From NCBI RefSeq assembly GCF_041915215.1, contig NZ_JAYSBV010000002.1: a DNA stretch of 64,000 bases. The stretch is one strand, 5' to 3'. The position numbers and the translations under genes are program-made. Positions 1 to 7,993 of this stretch are shown here, piece by piece (position 1 is the stretch's first letter; each line of letters begins with the position of its first letter). The notes beneath the pieces were generated by a model that was given only the letters and a program-made list of their open reading frames with translations, was not told where the DNA came from and ran no database searches. This stretch comes from Zoogloea sp021286885. Lineage in GTDB: Bacteria > Pseudomonadota > Gammaproteobacteria > Burkholderiales > Rhodocyclaceae.

Positions 1-2277
1 TTGCAGCACACCCCGGGGCACCCCCGCCGCGTGAAAGAGGCGCAGGGCCTGATCGGCGATCAGAGGCGTCTGCTCGGCGGGCTTGGCGATCACCCCGTTG
101 CCGGTGGCCAGCCCGGCGGCAATCTGGCCCACGAAGATGGCGAGGGGGAAATTCCAGGGGCTGATGGCCAGCAACAGGCCCACGGGCTGGCTTCCGTCCA
201 GATCTCCCGCCAGCAGCCGGGCGGCGTAGTAACGACAAAAATCCACTGCCTCGCGCAGCTCGCCCCAGGCGGCAGGCCAGGTTTTGCCCGCCTCCTCCAC
301 CAGCAGGCAGGCCAGAAAGTCGCCCCGCCCCGCCAACGCATCCGCCACCTGATGGAGCACCCGGGCCCGTTGCTGGGGCCCCAGGGCCTGCCAGGCGGGC
401 AGTGCAGCCTGGGCACCTTCCAGGGCGGCGGCGATTTCGAGCGGGTGGGTGTCGCGCACCTCCCCCAATACCCGATCCAGTGCCGCTGGAGCATGCACCG
501 GGCGCGCCTCGAAGGGCTGGCCCGGCCATGCGACGCTGGTGATGGGGGCCGCCAACAGGCCGCAGCCCCGGGCGTGCGCCAGGCTGGCCAGCAACGCCTG
601 ACGCACCTGCGCCGAGGCCAGATCCGGCCCCTGGGCGCCCATCCGCTCGGGGTAGAGGGCCAGGGGCAAGGGAATGGCCGGGTGGGGCTGGCCGGCGCTA
701 CGGGCAAAGGCGTCCAGGGGGTCGGCCACCAGGATTTCCAGGGGCAAGGCCTCATCCACGATGTGATGGACGAAGCTGGTGTTGGCGCCGTTTTCCAGCA
801 GCCGTCGCACCAGGTAGGCGAGCAGGCTGCGGTGGCTGCCCACCGGGGCGTAGATCCGCACCGGGCGGCGCAGGGCAGCATCTGGGTGATTCACGATGGC
901 GTCGTAGAGCCCCTGCCCCATCCCGTGCAGGCCCTGAAACTCGTAGTCACCGGGGCGGAAGGGGCCGGCCATGTGCAGGATGCTGGCGAGGGTATGGGCG
1001 TTGTGGGTGGCAAACAGGGGGAATACCGCATCCGGTGCGGCCAGCAGCTGACGGGCGCAGGCCAGGTAGGCGATGTCAGTGTGGGCCTTGCGGGTGTAAA
1101 CCGGGTAATCCACCAGCCCATCGAGCTGGGCACGCTTGATCTCGCTATCCCAATAGGCGCCCTTGACCAGGCGCACCATCAGGCGCCGGCCACTGCGCCG
1201 GGCCAGGGCGATGATCCAGTCCAGCACCCGGGGGGCCCGCTTCTGGTAGGCCTGGACTACAAAGCCCAGGCCCGCCCAGTCGGCGAGGGCCGGGTCGCTG
1301 GCCAGGGCCTGGAGCACATCCAGAGAGAGTTCCAGCCGGTCGGCCTCTTCGGCATCAATGGTGAGGCCGATGTCGTGCTGTTTGGCCAACAGGCAGAGCT
1401 GGCGCACCCGGGGCAGCAGCTCGGCGAGCACCCGCTCCCGCTGGGCCCAACCGTAGCGCGGATGGAGCGCCGAGAGTTTGATGGAGATGCCGTTCCCCCG
1501 CTGGACGCCGCGCCAGTGGTCGGCAGCACCAATCGCTTCGATGGCCTGGGCGTAGGCGCTGGCATAGGTGCGAGCATCCTCGGCGCACAGGGCGGCCTCG
1601 CCGAGCATGTCGAAAGAGTAGCGGTAGGCGGCAGCGTTTCCCTGGGCGGCGCGCTCCAGGGCGGCACCTATGGTTTCGCCCATCACAAACTGCTGGCCCA
1701 CCAGGCCCATGGCCTGCTCCATGGCCTGAAGCACCAGGGCCTGCCCCCCGGCAGCGGCCAGGCGCCCCAGGCCAGCGGCGAGGCCTTCGGTGTCGTGGGG
1801 CGCGAGCACCCGCCCCGTCAGGCTGAGGCACCAGGCGGCCAGGTTCACAAACCAGGAAGGGCTATGGCCCACATGGGCGGCCCAATCCCCATCGGCCAGC
1901 TTGTCGCGGATCAGATCGAGGCGGCTGGCGCTGTCGGGCACCCGCAGCAGGGCCTCGGCCAAGCCCATGAGGGCCAGCCCTTCGTGGCTGCTGAGGGAGA
2001 ATTCGTGCATCAGCGCATCCACGCCCCGGGCTCGGGCCCGGTGGTGGCGCATCCGGGCAGCCAGCTGGAGGGCCAGATCACGGATCTGCCCCCGGGCGGT
2101 GGTATCGGTGGGAAGCTGGGCGACCAGGGCAGCAATCGCTTCGGCCTCGGGGAGGCGGGTCGCCCCATCAATGGCTAGCCGCAGGGCCGCAAAAGCGTGA
2201 TCGGAAGGAGCGGGAGGAGGCTCAGCCGCCCACACGGCGCTGGAACCCTGGACACCAGAAGGAGACGCAGCGGTCAT
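1..2277 (-). CDS. putA: Bifunctional proline dehydrogenase / glutamate-semialdehyde dehydrogenase (PutA), C-terminal part outside window
   Basis: Oxidises proline to pyrroline-5-carboxylate with FAD and then to glutamate with NAD, feeding electrons to the quinone pool. The 759 codons seen run unbroken off the left edge. The segment FSLSSHEGLALMGLAEALLR lies at about residue 93, followed by the TIM-barrel proline dehydrogenase with DAEEADRLELSLDVLQ. Near the edge the aldehyde dehydrogenase domain begins (SPWNFPLAIFVGQIAAGLA at about residue 705). In E. coli PutA the first segment lies roughly 47 residues later, which matches absence of the N-terminal ribbon-helix-helix DNA-binding domain; this copy should be an enzyme but not an autorepressor. 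The start ATG at 2277 gives the first plausible Met. The catalytic Cys of the second domain is outside the window. Confidence 0.93.
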   Translation of the reverse strand, partial: MTAASPSGVQGSSAVWAAEPPPAPSDHAFAALRLAIDGATRLPEAEAIAALVAQLPTDTTARGQIRDLALQLAARMRHHRARARGVDALMHEFSLSSHEGLALMGLAEALLRVPDSASRLDLIRDKLADGDWAAHVGHSPSWFVNLAAWCLSLTGRVLAPHDTEGLAAGLGRLAAAGGQALVLQAMEQAMGLVGQQFVMGETIGAALERAAQGNAAAYRYSFDMLGEAALCAEDARTYASAYAQAIEAIGAADHWRGVQRGNGISIKLSALHPRYGWAQRERVLAELLPRVRQLCLLAKQHDIGLTIDAEEADRLELSLDVLQALASDPALADWAGLGFVVQAYQKRAPRVLDWIIALARRSGRRLMVRLVKGAYWDSEIKRAQLDGLVDYPVYTRKAHTDIAYLACARQLLAAPDAVFPLFATHNAHTLASILHMAGPFRPGDYEFQGLHGMGQGLYDAIVNHPDAALRRPVRIYAPVGSHRSLLAYLVRRLLENGANTSFVHHIVDEALPLEILVADPLDAFARSAGQPHPAIPLPLALYPERMGAQGPDLASAQVRQALLASLAHARGCGLLAAPITSVAWPGQPFEARPVHAPAALDRVLGEVRDTHPLEIAAALEGAQAALPAWQALGPQQRARVLHQVADALAGRGDFLACLLVEEAGKTWPAAWGELREAVDFCRYYAARLLAGDLDGSQPVGLLLAISPWNFPLAIFVGQIAAGLATGNGVIAKPAEQTPLIADQALRLFHAAGVPRGVLQ

Positions 2278-2386
2278 GGCATCACCATCAAGCATGGATG
2301 AGTAAAGCCAGTTTGACCGCTGCGGGGCAGAACGATTCCCTGAAAACACCCGGCAGATGCCAGGTATTTTCACGGGAGAGGACGTA

Positions 2387-3388
2387 TCAGTCTTCCAGGT
2401 GGTAGCGGGTCACCCGTTCGACTTCGTTGCGGGAGCCGAGCACCACCGGCACGCGCTGGTGCAGCTTGGTGGGCTGGAGGTCGAGGATGCGCTCGCGGCC
2501 TGTGGTGGCGGCACCGCCAGCAGCTTCGACGATCATGGCCATGGGATTGGCTTCGTACATCAGGCGCAGCTTGCCGCCCTTTTCCTTGGTCTTGCTGTCC
2601 AGGGGGTACATGAAGATGCCGCCCCGGGTCAGGATACGATGCACGTCGGCCACCATGGAGGCCACCCAGCGCATGTTGAAGTCCCGGCCCCGGGGGCCTT
2701 CGGAACCGGCACGCACTTCGCTCACGTAACGCTGCACGGGGGCTTCCCAGAAGCGCTCGTTGGAGGCGTTGATCGCGTACTCCTTGGTGTCTTCGGGGAT
2801 GGTCATGTAGGGGTGGGTGTAGATGAAGCTGCCCATTTCCCGATCCAGGGTGAAACCATGCACGCCATCGCCCACGGTCAGCACCAGCTGGGTGGAGGGG
2901 CCGTACACCGAGTAGCCGGCGGCAACCTGGGCGGTGCCGGGCTGCATGAAGTCGGCTTCGGTCACGGCATTGCCAGTGTTGGGTGCACGCAACACCGAGA
3001 AGATGGTACCCACAGAAACATTAACGTCGATGTTGGAAGATCCATCGAGGGGATCGAACAGCAGCAGGTAGCCGCCCTTCGGGTAGTCGCTGGGGATGGG
3101 CTGGATCTCGTCCACTTCTTCGGAAGCCATGGCCGCCAGGTGACCGCCCCACTCGTTGGCCTGGATCAGGATGTCATTGGCGATCACATCCAGCTTCTTC
3201 TGGGCCTCGCCCTGCACGTTGTCGCTGCCCGCCTCGCCCAGCACGCCTGCCAGCGCGCCCTTGGAGACGTTCACCGAGATGGCCTTGACTGCCCGGGCGA
3301 CGACTTCCATCAACAGGCGCAGGTCGGCTTCCATCAAACCTTTGCGTTGCTGTTCGATCAAAAACTGGGTTAGCGTAACTCGCCGCAT
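2387..3388 (-). CDS. fbp: Class I fructose-1,6-bisphosphatase
   Basis: Hydrolyses fructose 1,6-bisphosphate to fructose 6-phosphate in gluconeogenesis. At 333 residues it has the usual class I length. The metal-binding signature LFDPLDGSSNIDVNVSVGT is intact, with the upstream Glu-rich segment MASEEVDE. The start at 3388 (MRRVTLTQFLIEQQ) is preferred over longer frame extensions because it matches the family N-terminus and has a GGAG Shine-Dalgarno sequence nine bases upstream. It is transcribed alone, divergently from the dadA-like gene. Together with pgi elsewhere in this window it completes upper gluconeogenesis, consistent with growth on organic and amino acids. Confidence 0.96.
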   Translation of the reverse strand: MRRVTLTQFLIEQQRKGLMEADLRLLMEVVARAVKAISVNVSKGALAGVLGEAGSDNVQGEAQKKLDVIANDILIQANEWGGHLAAMASEEVDEIQPIPSDYPKGGYLLLFDPLDGSSNIDVNVSVGTIFSVLRAPNTGNAVTEADFMQPGTAQVAAGYSVYGPSTQLVLTVGDGVHGFTLDREMGSFIYTHPYMTIPEDTKEYAINASNERFWEAPVQRYVSEVRAGSEGPRGRDFNMRWVASMVADVHRILTRGGIFMYPLDSKTKEKGGKLRLMYEANPMAMIVEAAGGAATTGRERILDLQPTKLHQRVPVVLGSRNEVERVTRYHLED

Positions 3389-3522
3389 GAAATTGTTCTC
3401 CGGGTTGCCTGTAAAAACCGTGATTATCGCCCGGAATACGCCGGGCCGTCGTTTATGATTGAAGCTTGGGCATAATAGAGCCTTGCCCCCCGTGCCCACT
3501 GAGGATTTTTTACCGACTCATC

Positions 3523-4776
3523 ATGGAAGTTCTGGTCATCGGCGCCGGTCTGTCCGGCGTCACGAGTGCGTGGTATCTCGCCCAAGCCGGCTGCAAGGTC
3601 ACCGTTGTTGACCGTCAACCCGGGCCAGGTCTGGAAACCAGCTTCGCCAATGGGGGACAAATTTCCGTCAGCCATCCCGAGCCCTGGGCCAACCCTTCGG
3701 CCCCCGCCACCGTACTGCGCTGGCTGGGCCGTGCCGACGCGCCCCTGCTATTCCGCTTCCGTCCGGATAAAGCCCAGTGGCGCTGGTCTCTGGGCTTCCT
3801 GCGGGAATGCCTCCCCCGGCGTACCGCCCGTAACACAGCGGCCATCGCCAACCTGGCCCTGTACAGCCAGCATTGCCTACGCGAACTGCGCGAATCCACC
3901 GGGCTGGAGTATGAAGCCGGCAGCGGCGGCATCCTGCACCTGTTTCACACCCGCAAGGAAATCGCCCAGCTCCCCAAGAAACAGCGCATTCTTCAGCAGT
4001 TCGGCATACGCAGCCAGATCCTGAGCCGGGACGAGATGGTGCACATCGAACCCTCCCTGGCGAGCATCGCCCCCCGGCTGGCGGGCGCCCTGCATGGAGT
4101 CGACGATGAAACCGGCAATGCACACCTGTTCTGCAAGGCCCTGGCCCAGCGATGCGTAGAGGCCGGCGTGCGCTTCATGTTCGACAACACCGTGCAGTCG
4201 TTTGACTTTGTCCGGGGTCAGATCCATGGGGTGCGCATCATGGACTCCTACAACCGGAGCGGGGTACTGCGGGCCGATGCCTTTGTGCTCGCAGCCGGCA
4301 GCTACAGCGCCCGCATCGCCCAGCGGATCGGAGAAAGACTCCCCATCTATCCGGTCAAGGGCTATTCCATCACCGTCCCGATACGTGACCTGGAGCGGGC
4401 ACCCCACGTCAGCCTGACGGATGAATCCAAACGCATCGTTTGCTCCCGGCTGGGCAACAACATCCGGGTTGCGGGTACCGCAGAGATCAACGGTTTCGAC
4501 CTGCGCCCCAACCCAGCCCGCAGTGCGGCCCTGGTGGCCTGGCTGGAAACCCATCTGCCCGGCATCAGCGACACCAGCCGGGCCGAACACTGGTGCGGCC
4601 TGCGCCCCGCGACCCCAAGCAATGTGCCCATCATTGGCCACAGCCAGATCGCCAACCTGTACTTCAACACCGGCCATGGCACCCTGGGCTGGACCCTGGC
4701 GTGTGGTTCGGCCAAATCCCTGACCGACATCATGATGGGGCAACATCCTGGGCTGGACTTCCCGTTCCGGCTTTAA
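3523..4776 (+). CDS. dadA: D-amino acid dehydrogenase small-subunit-like FAD oxidoreductase
   Basis: Predicted to deaminate D-amino acids to 2-oxo acids and pass electrons to the respiratory chain at the inner face of the membrane. The 417-residue protein opens with the dinucleotide fold VLVIGAGLSGVTSAWYLAQAG and the acidic end of strand 2 (VVDRQPGPG). It ends with the typical GHGTLGWTLACGSAKSLTDI. The Met at 3523 is chosen because the Rossmann strand starts directly after it; a longer frame begins at 3466 and would overlap the promoter region of fbp. A GAGG lies 18 bases upstream, so the ribosome binding site is weak. DadA family membership is firm; the exact substrate is inferred. Confidence 0.9.
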   Translation: MEVLVIGAGLSGVTSAWYLAQAGCKVTVVDRQPGPGLETSFANGGQISVSHPEPWANPSAPATVLRWLGRADAPLLFRFRPDKAQWRWSLGFLRECLPRRTARNTAAIANLALYSQHCLRELRESTGLEYEAGSGGILHLFHTRKEIAQLPKKQRILQQFGIRSQILSRDEMVHIEPSLASIAPRLAGALHGVDDETGNAHLFCKALAQRCVEAGVRFMFDNTVQSFDFVRGQIHGVRIMDSYNRSGVLRADAFVLAAGSYSARIAQRIGERLPIYPVKGYSITVPIRDLERAPHVSLTDESKRIVCSRLGNNIRVAGTAEINGFDLRPNPARSAALVAWLETHLPGISDTSRAEHWCGLRPATPSNVPIIGHSQIANLYFNTGHGTLGWTLACGSAKSLTDIMMGQHPGLDFPFRL

Positions 4777-4782
4777 CCCCCC

Positions 4783-5655
4783 TCACTCCCCAGTAGAGGC
4801 GGCTGCATCCTCAAAGAGGCGCTGGTAAACAAACGCCGAGAGCACCAGCGCATCCTCAGGGGTAAGCTGCTCAAACTGCAGCCCGTGCCCTACCACGGGC
4901 GGGCTGCCTTCAGGGCCAGGCATGTAGTGGATGGAGCGCAGCAGCGCATTCAGGCTGAGATACTGCTCGCCACCATTCACCTGCAGCCGAAACTTCAGGC
5001 TGATCTTATCGTTCTTCACGCCCGCCAGCCCCTTGCCCACAAACATGGCCCCCCCGGTACTCAGATCGGTGATCGTACCTGCATGGGTTTTCTGGTTCGC
5101 GCCGGTCACGGCGGTGATCAAATTGACTGGGCAGCGGGCCCCCCGCCGAATCGAAATTCCTCTCACCAACACGGGGTAGCTCATGTGCAGATAGGGATAG
5201 GGGGTATTCATCACTTTCTGGATGGTGGACTGAAACGCGTACACGCTCTTGCCCGAGAACAGCCGCACCACAAAGCTCTGCCCCTCCCGCAGCAACAGCA
5301 CGCGACCATCCACCACCGGCGTGCTCACCAGCACGCTACGCCCCTGGAGATAACCGATCAGTTTGACGTAATGGCGTGCTTCTTCGCCTTGGGCTTGCAA
5401 CTGCATGGTTTCACCCACATACAGCCGTACGTCTTCGAGGGGGCAGGAGATTTCGGTGGCGCGTCCGGCAGGCGCCGGCTCGGGCGTTTCTTCGACCTTG
5501 CGAAACAAGCCTCGTCCCAACAGATGCTGACGCTGCCCCTCGCTTTGCAGCACAGCGCCCCGGGCCAGCAGAAGCTTGTTGCGGGCGTCAAACAAGGGCC
5601 AGGCCAAGGGCTGGCCCAACTGGATTTCTTCTTCAGCAACGCGGACGAAAGACAT
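4783..5655 (-). CDS. PilZ-domain protein, YcgR-like c-di-GMP effector
   Basis: A 290-residue cytoplasmic protein. The C-terminal PilZ domain carries both c-di-GMP signatures: the arginine motif RRGARCPV and the DLSTGGAMF motif. The N-terminal half, from about residue 80 (VRLYVGETMQLQ) to 160, is beta-rich and resembles the YcgR-N type domain found in flagellar brake proteins. It probably senses the second messenger made by diguanylate cyclases such as the one at 33.9 kb and acts on motility or the cell surface. The start at 5655 (MSFVRVAEEEIQ) is preferred to a Met ten codons upstream. It converges with the dadA-like gene, with only six bases between the stops. The target is not visible from sequence. 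Confidence 0.85.
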   Translation of the reverse strand: MSFVRVAEEEIQLGQPLAWPLFDARNKLLLARGAVLQSEGQRQHLLGRGLFRKVEETPEPAPAGRATEISCPLEDVRLYVGETMQLQAQGEEARHYVKLIGYLQGRSVLVSTPVVDGRVLLLREGQSFVVRLFSGKSVYAFQSTIQKVMNTPYPYLHMSYPVLVRGISIRRGARCPVNLITAVTGANQKTHAGTITDLSTGGAMFVGKGLAGVKNDKISLKFRLQVNGGEQYLSLNALLRSIHYMPGPEGSPPVVGHGLQFEQLTPEDALVLSAFVYQRLFEDAAASTGE

Positions 5656-5755
5656 GGTGTGCGACCCATAAGGAAACTGCCACACATCCTATCGGCACTA
5701 GAAGTCAAATCTTGACCACAGAGAAAGCATGGTCAATCAAACACTGGCTTGCATA

Positions 5756-6133
5756 TCAGACACCCGGGGCGTCAGGCGCGCTGGGAGGGGATGCCCTGCG
5801 AGCCAGGAGGGCCGCAGCGACCCGGCCCAAACCCTGGGCCTCCAGATTTTGCACCAAGGCCAACAGGCGAAGATTTTCCTGGGTGCGCTGGGCGGGTGTC
5901 AGGTGCGCTGCGTCGGCTTCTGCGCCGGATGAGACCAGGGCTTTGAGGGCCAAAACCGCGCTCGGGCAGCACCCTGCATTGCGCAGGATGCGGTTGCTCA
6001 TCCGAACCTCGGCGGGGATTAAAGGATCTTCATCCAGATCCAGCGGCCTGCCCTCCCCCGGCAAGCCGCTCAATTCGCCCCGCGCCAGGGCACCCCGGAT
6101 GCGCTCTTCGGCCAGCAGATCGAAGATGCTCAT
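5756..6133 (-). CDS. DUF1992 (DnaJ-homologue subfamily C member 28 conserved domain) protein
   Basis: A small (125-residue) soluble protein. Its N-terminal 65 residues match the DUF1992 pattern: LLAERIRGALARGELS style start (here AEERIRGALARGELSGLPG), then GRPLDLDEDPLIPAEVRMSNRILRNAGC. The family is widespread and of unknown biochemical function; the name comes from eukaryotic J-domain proteins that carry the same module, and no J domain is present here. The C-terminus is an alanine-rich helix. An alternative ATG six codons upstream (6151) cannot be excluded. It lies 23 bases after the bacteriohemerythrin gene on the same strand, so the two may be co-transcribed. Confidence 0.82.
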   Translation of the reverse strand: MSIFDLLAEERIRGALARGELSGLPGEGRPLDLDEDPLIPAEVRMSNRILRNAGCCPSAVLALKALVSSGAEADAAHLTPAQRTQENLRLLALVQNLEAQGLGRVAAALLARRASPPSAPDAPGV

Positions 6134-6156
6134 CCGGCCTGCACCAGGCAATGGGA

Positions 6157-6645
6157 TCAGGCAGCCTCAGAGGCGGCAGCCGCTTGGGCCGGCGGAGTGC
6201 AACACGCACCTTCGGCCTCTTCGGCGCTGGGCGGATTGCGGATCTCACCGGTAGCCGGATCGAAGTCGATGGAAGCCAGATACGCCGCCAGCGCCGCGTC
6301 CATGGACTCCACATGGTTGGCAAACCAGACGGGCAGCTCCTGGATCAGCTGGCGCGTAAGTGCCACATCACCATTGACCAAGCGCTTGCGCACATCCTTG
6401 CAGACCGCCAGAACGCGGTCATGTTCAGCCTTGTGGCACCCCGGAAAGCCTACGAGTTCCATCCAGTGATTTTCTTGATCGAAGTGGGCGATGGTGTGTT
6501 CGATGAACACATCCAGCTCGGCCAGCAGCGCTTCGCTTGAGGGTGCGGCCGCCAGGCGGTTGCAATCCTCGACAAACTCCTCGTGGGTTTCATCCATCGG
6601 ACCCAAACCCAGTTGCAGCTTTTCGGTCCATTCCATGACGGCCAT
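6157..6645 (-). CDS. Bacteriohemerythrin (non-haem di-iron O2-binding protein)
   Basis: A 162-residue stand-alone hemerythrin. The di-iron ligand pattern is visible: DETHEEF, then IEHTIAHFDQENHWME, CHKAEHD and finally FANHVESMDAAL. The family binds O2 reversibly and is thought to shuttle or sense oxygen in microaerophilic bacteria. A C-terminal tail of about 30 residues after LASIDFDP carries a CC pair and is alanine-rich and variable. The start at 6645 (MAVMEWTEKLQLG) has AGAGGT seven bases upstream; the frame stays open further upstream but that stretch is not hemerythrin-like. Presence beside a bc1 complex fits a respiring, oxygen-responsive lifestyle. Confidence 0.92.
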   Translation of the reverse strand: MAVMEWTEKLQLGLGPMDETHEEFVEDCNRLAAAPSSEALLAELDVFIEHTIAHFDQENHWMELVGFPGCHKAEHDRVLAVCKDVRKRLVNGDVALTRQLIQELPVWFANHVESMDAALAAYLASIDFDPATGEIRNPPSAEEAEGACCTPPAQAAAASEAA

Positions 6646-6771
6646 GCAGATACCTCTATTGCCAGTGTTGCAAATGCAGATTTTGATTCGGGCTGGCCAC
6701 CAGTCTAGGCGGGCAGCCCTGGTCAGCACCTTGTGCCAAGTCAAGCCACGCCCGGGGCATGGCAGACGGAA

Positions 6772-7236
6772 CTACTTGACGATCTTCAGATGACCACGCC
6801 CAAAACCGCCCTTGGCGGGCGCAGGGGACGGGGTTTCCGGGCCGTTGTCATCGCTCTCGAGGACCGGCTGGGCGGCGCTGTCAGGTGCCGCGTCGGCCTG
6901 CTCACCGTCCGCCAACTGGACTTCAAAGGCCATCCCATGCCCGTTTTCCCGGGCATAAATGGCAGCAACGTTTTCGATGGGTACCGAGATGTTCTGGGCC
7001 ACACCACCAAAGCGCGCCTGGAAAGACACCAGATCATTGCTGATCTGAAGATTCTGGGTGGCCGTCATGCTGACATTGAGCACGATCTGGCCATCCTGCA
7101 CATAGGCACGAGGCACGACGGTACGGCCATTTACAGCCACGGCCAGATAGGGCGTGTAGCCTTGATCGGAACACCACTCATAAATGGCGCGGATCAGGTA
7201 AGGCTTGGTGGAAATTTCGCTCATGGGCACGCTCAT
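6772..7236 (-). CDS. sspB: ClpXP protease specificity-enhancing factor SspB
   Basis: Adaptor that tethers ssrA-tagged and some regulatory proteins (RseA-type in E. coli) to the ClpX unfoldase. The 154-residue protein has the folded substrate-binding domain at its N-terminus (KPYLIRAIYEWCSDQGYTPYLAV, then NLQISNDLVSFQARFGGV). An acidic flexible linker follows, and the protein ends GRGHLKIVK, the ClpX-docking tail. The start at 7236 is supported by AGGAAA eight bases upstream; ATG 7224 is possible. It follows sspA on the same strand, with a terminator-like hairpin between them. The sspA-sspB pairing downstream of petABC is a conserved proteobacterial arrangement. Confidence 0.95.
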   Translation of the reverse strand: MSVPMSEISTKPYLIRAIYEWCSDQGYTPYLAVAVNGRTVVPRAYVQDGQIVLNVSMTATQNLQISNDLVSFQARFGGVAQNISVPIENVAAIYARENGHGMAFEVQLADGEQADAAPDSAAQPVLESDDNGPETPSPAPAKGGFGRGHLKIVK

Positions 7237-7250
7237 AGGCAGTTTCCTGC

Positions 7251-7274
7251 AAAAAGGGGCCGCTGTGCGGCCCC
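7251..7274 (-). terminator. Terminator-like hairpin between sspA and sspB
   Basis: GGGGCCGC and GCGGCCCC (7256-7263 and 7267-7274) form a perfect 8-bp stem with a three-base loop. On the minus strand it is followed by five T residues. The run ends only 14 bases before the sspB start codon, so the sspB ribosome binding site lies immediately beyond it. This is consistent with partial termination or attenuation between the two genes. Confidence 0.75.
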
Positions 7275-7282
7275 TGGGGTGA

Positions 7283-7879
7283 TCAGCGACGCATGACCTT
7301 TTCGGATGGGGTCATCGCATCAATGAAACCTTGGCGGCTGAAGATGCGCTCGGCGTACTTCATCAGCGGTGCTGCAGAACGAGGCAGCTCGATGCCGTAG
7401 TGGTCCAGACGCCACAGCAAAGGGGCAATCGCCACGTCCAGCATGGAGAACTCTTCACCCAGCAGGAACTTTTGCTTGGTGAACATGGGCGCCAGCTGAG
7501 TCAACTGGTCACGGATGTAAGCACGCTCCTTGTCAGCGGACTTGGGCGTCTTTTCCAGCACATGCACGTGGGTGAACAGCTCAAGCTCAAAGGTGTGCAG
7601 CAACTGGCGAGCCCGGGCACGCATGATGGGGTCGGGCGGCATCAGCTGCGGGTGCGGGAAACGCTCATCGATGTATTCGTTGATGATATTGGACTCATAC
7701 AGGACGAGATCGCGATCAACCAGCACGGGAACCCGGTTATACGGGTTGATGACAGCGATGTCTTCCGGCTTGTTAAAGAGATCGACATCAATCACCTGGA
7801 AATCCATGCCCTTTTCGAAGAGCACGATGCGGCACCGGTGACTGAACGGATCTGTCGTTCCGGAATACAAATTCATCAT
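7283..7879 (-). CDS. sspA: Stringent starvation protein A (RNA polymerase-associated, GST fold)
   Basis: SspA binds RNA polymerase and modulates promoter use during starvation and acid stress. The 198-residue protein has the glutathione-transferase-like N-terminal thioredoxin fold (MNLYSGTTDPFSHRCRIVLFEKG), the cis-proline region NPYNRVPVLVDRDLVLYESNIINEYIDE, and an all-helical C-terminal domain ending in FIDAMTPSEKVMRR. The family does not act as an enzyme. Two tandem ATG codons are possible starts (7879 and 7876), with GGGG about eleven bases upstream; an in-frame upstream extension would run into the terminator hairpin and is rejected. Upstream lies petC, downstream sspB. Confidence 0.95.
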   Translation of the reverse strand: MMNLYSGTTDPFSHRCRIVLFEKGMDFQVIDVDLFNKPEDIAVINPYNRVPVLVDRDLVLYESNIINEYIDERFPHPQLMPPDPIMRARARQLLHTFELELFTHVHVLEKTPKSADKERAYIRDQLTQLAPMFTKQKFLLGEEFSMLDVAIAPLLWRLDHYGIELPRSAAPLMKYAERIFSRQGFIDAMTPSEKVMRR

Positions 7880-7901
7880 CGTTGTGTTACCCCACAGATT
7901 C

Positions 7902-7940
7902 AAAAAACCACACACCACGGACCAAAAGTGCGTGGTGTGT
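7902..7940 (-). terminator. Strong terminator-like hairpin immediately upstream of sspA
   Basis: ACACACCACG (7910-7919) pairs perfectly with CGTGGTGTGT (7931-7940) around an 11-base loop. On the minus strand the stem is followed by six T residues at 7907-7902. It has the form of an intrinsic terminator, yet it lies only about 23 bases before the sspA start codon. No promoter can fit between it and the gene, so sspA transcripts must read through it. Confidence 0.8.
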
Positions 7941-7951
7941 CATAGCAACAA

Positions 7952-7979
7952 AGCCCCTGCCCGGAACGGGACAGGGGCT
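7952..7979 (-). terminator. Hairpin at the end of petABC
   Basis: AGCCCCTG and CAGGGGCT (7952-7959, 7972-7979), extended by CCCG/CGGG inside, form a strong stem 15 bases after the petC stop. On the minus strand it is followed by TTTG. It is probably the terminator of the bc1 operon or a mRNA-stabilising 3' structure. Confidence 0.65.
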
Positions 7980-7993
7980 GCCGGGCTGGGTGC

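Noticed and set aside
1..2178. A 725-codon open frame on the plus strand
   Set aside because: It lies exactly opposite putA, has biased composition (many Gly, Gln, His) and no known domain; it is an antisense frame of a high-GC gene.
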